The notes under the pieces are model-generated. The model had not been told where the DNA came from. It saw nothing but the letters and a program-made list of their open reading frames with translations, and searched no databases. DNA of 64,000 nt, taken from the NCBI RefSeq assembly GCF_002803065.1, contig NZ_NNBL01000008.1, positions 124,001 through 188,000 of the forward strand. The letters are read 5' to 3'. A program made the position numbers and the translations under genes. Below are positions 63,691 through 64,000 of this stretch, in pieces (within the stretch, counting starts at the first letter, position 1; each line of letters opens with the position of its first letter). This stretch comes from Streptomyces sp. CB01635 (GTDB lineage Bacteria > Actinomycetota > Actinomycetes > Streptomycetales > Streptomycetaceae).

Positions 63691-64000
63691 CCATCGCACA
63701 CGACGGCCGCCTGCTGTACGGCGGCGACTACAACCCCGAGCAGTGGCCCGAGGAGGTATGGGCCGACGACGTCCGGCTGATGAAGGAGGCCGGTGTCACC
63801 TCGGTGACGCTCGGCGTCTTCTCCTGGGCGAAGCTCGAACCGACGCCGGGAGCAAGGGAGTTCGGCTGGCTGGACCGGCTGATGGACCTGATGCACTCGC
63901 ACGGCATCGGTGTCGTCCTCGCGACGCCGACCGCGTCACCGCCGCCGTGGCTGGGGCGGCTGCACCCGGAGACGCTGCCGCGCGACGAGAACGGGCAGAC
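63687..64000 (+). CDS. GH42 beta-galactosidase (partial, runs off the window)
   Basis: The first 104 codons are present: LLYGGDYNPEQWPEEVWADD, VTLGVFSWAKLEPTPG and ATPTASPPPWLGRLHPETLP, the standard GH42 N-terminus. The catalytic residues lie beyond the window edge. ATG 63687 overlaps the permease 2 stop (ATGA). It would remove galactose from xyloglucan oligosaccharides; it is a different gene from the GH42 at 20195, which shares the opening motif. Confidence 0.9.
   Translation, partial: MTIAHDGRLLYGGDYNPEQWPEEVWADDVRLMKEAGVTSVTLGVFSWAKLEPTPGAREFGWLDRLMDLMHSHGIGVVLATPTASPPPWLGRLHPETLPRDENGQ

Noticed and set aside
1..64000. CRISPR array, prophage or conjugative element
   Set aside because: No regularly spaced repeats, no phage structural or integrase genes and no transfer genes were seen; mobile DNA is limited to transposase relics.

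Overview
The window looks like a stretch of chromosome from a Streptomyces-type actinomycete. It has very high G+C with strong G/C bias at third codon positions, frequent GTG starts, many 4-base ATGA gene overlaps, Tat and lipoprotein signals, a large SpoIIE/PP2C-type phosphatase, a DUF5988-like small protein and an ydaO (c-di-AMP) riboswitch in front of a LysM cell-wall gene. Several genes are broken and transposase relics are present, which would fit an accessory region such as a chromosome arm; that last point is inference.

Layout. 2-3045: end of a urea carboxylase gene and a complete allophanate hydrolase gene (urea amidolyase pathway). 3095-7803: transposase relic, a LacI regulator with two identical palindromic operators, a broken GH36 alpha-galactosidase gene and a secreted GH29-type fucosidase. 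7869-27328: a xylan block with GH10 xylanase, GH3 beta-xylosidase, the relic of a sugar ABC permease, a LacI regulator, a CE7 acetyl xylan esterase, an LplABC-type importer operon that runs on into GH39, DUF624 and GH42 genes, and an opposing GH2-GH67 pair. 27620-33393: class I amidotransferase, BenE transporter with divergent XRE-cupin regulator and tandem operators, methyltransferase relic, lower-GC gamma-glutamylcyclotransferase-like lipoprotein, a broken unknown gene and an MFS transporter. 33645-36292: GH92 mannosidase with its own operator, and a DUF5988-like gene. 36849-51348: signalling and housekeeping genes (PP2C phosphatase, broken WYL regulator, MDMPI protein, FAD monooxygenase with divergent TetR, secreted proteins, SnoaL-like protein, flavodoxin reductase), a broken transposase, a long gene-poor AT-rich stretch, then the riboswitch and its LysM/transglycosylase gene. 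51455-64000: a xyloglucan block with GH43, GH5, GH31, GH3, a second importer and the start of a second GH42.

How it works together. The first block supplies the activities for acetylated glucuronoxylan: GH10 cuts the backbone, CE7 removes acetyl groups, GH67 removes (methyl)glucuronic acid, GH39 and GH3 release xylose, and the LplABC-type importer brings in oligomers. The second block supplies the activities for xyloglucan: a secreted GH5 cuts the backbone, SBP plus two permeases import oligosaccharides, and GH42 (galactose), GH31 (alpha-xylose), GH3 (glucose) and GH43 trim them. Three promoters of the second block carry the same perfect 14-base palindrome TCGAAGCGCTTCGA placed just downstream of a -35/-10 pair, which defines a local regulon whose repressor is not in the window. 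The old transporter genes next to the GH3 xylosidase appear to have been deleted, leaving only the end of one permease gene.
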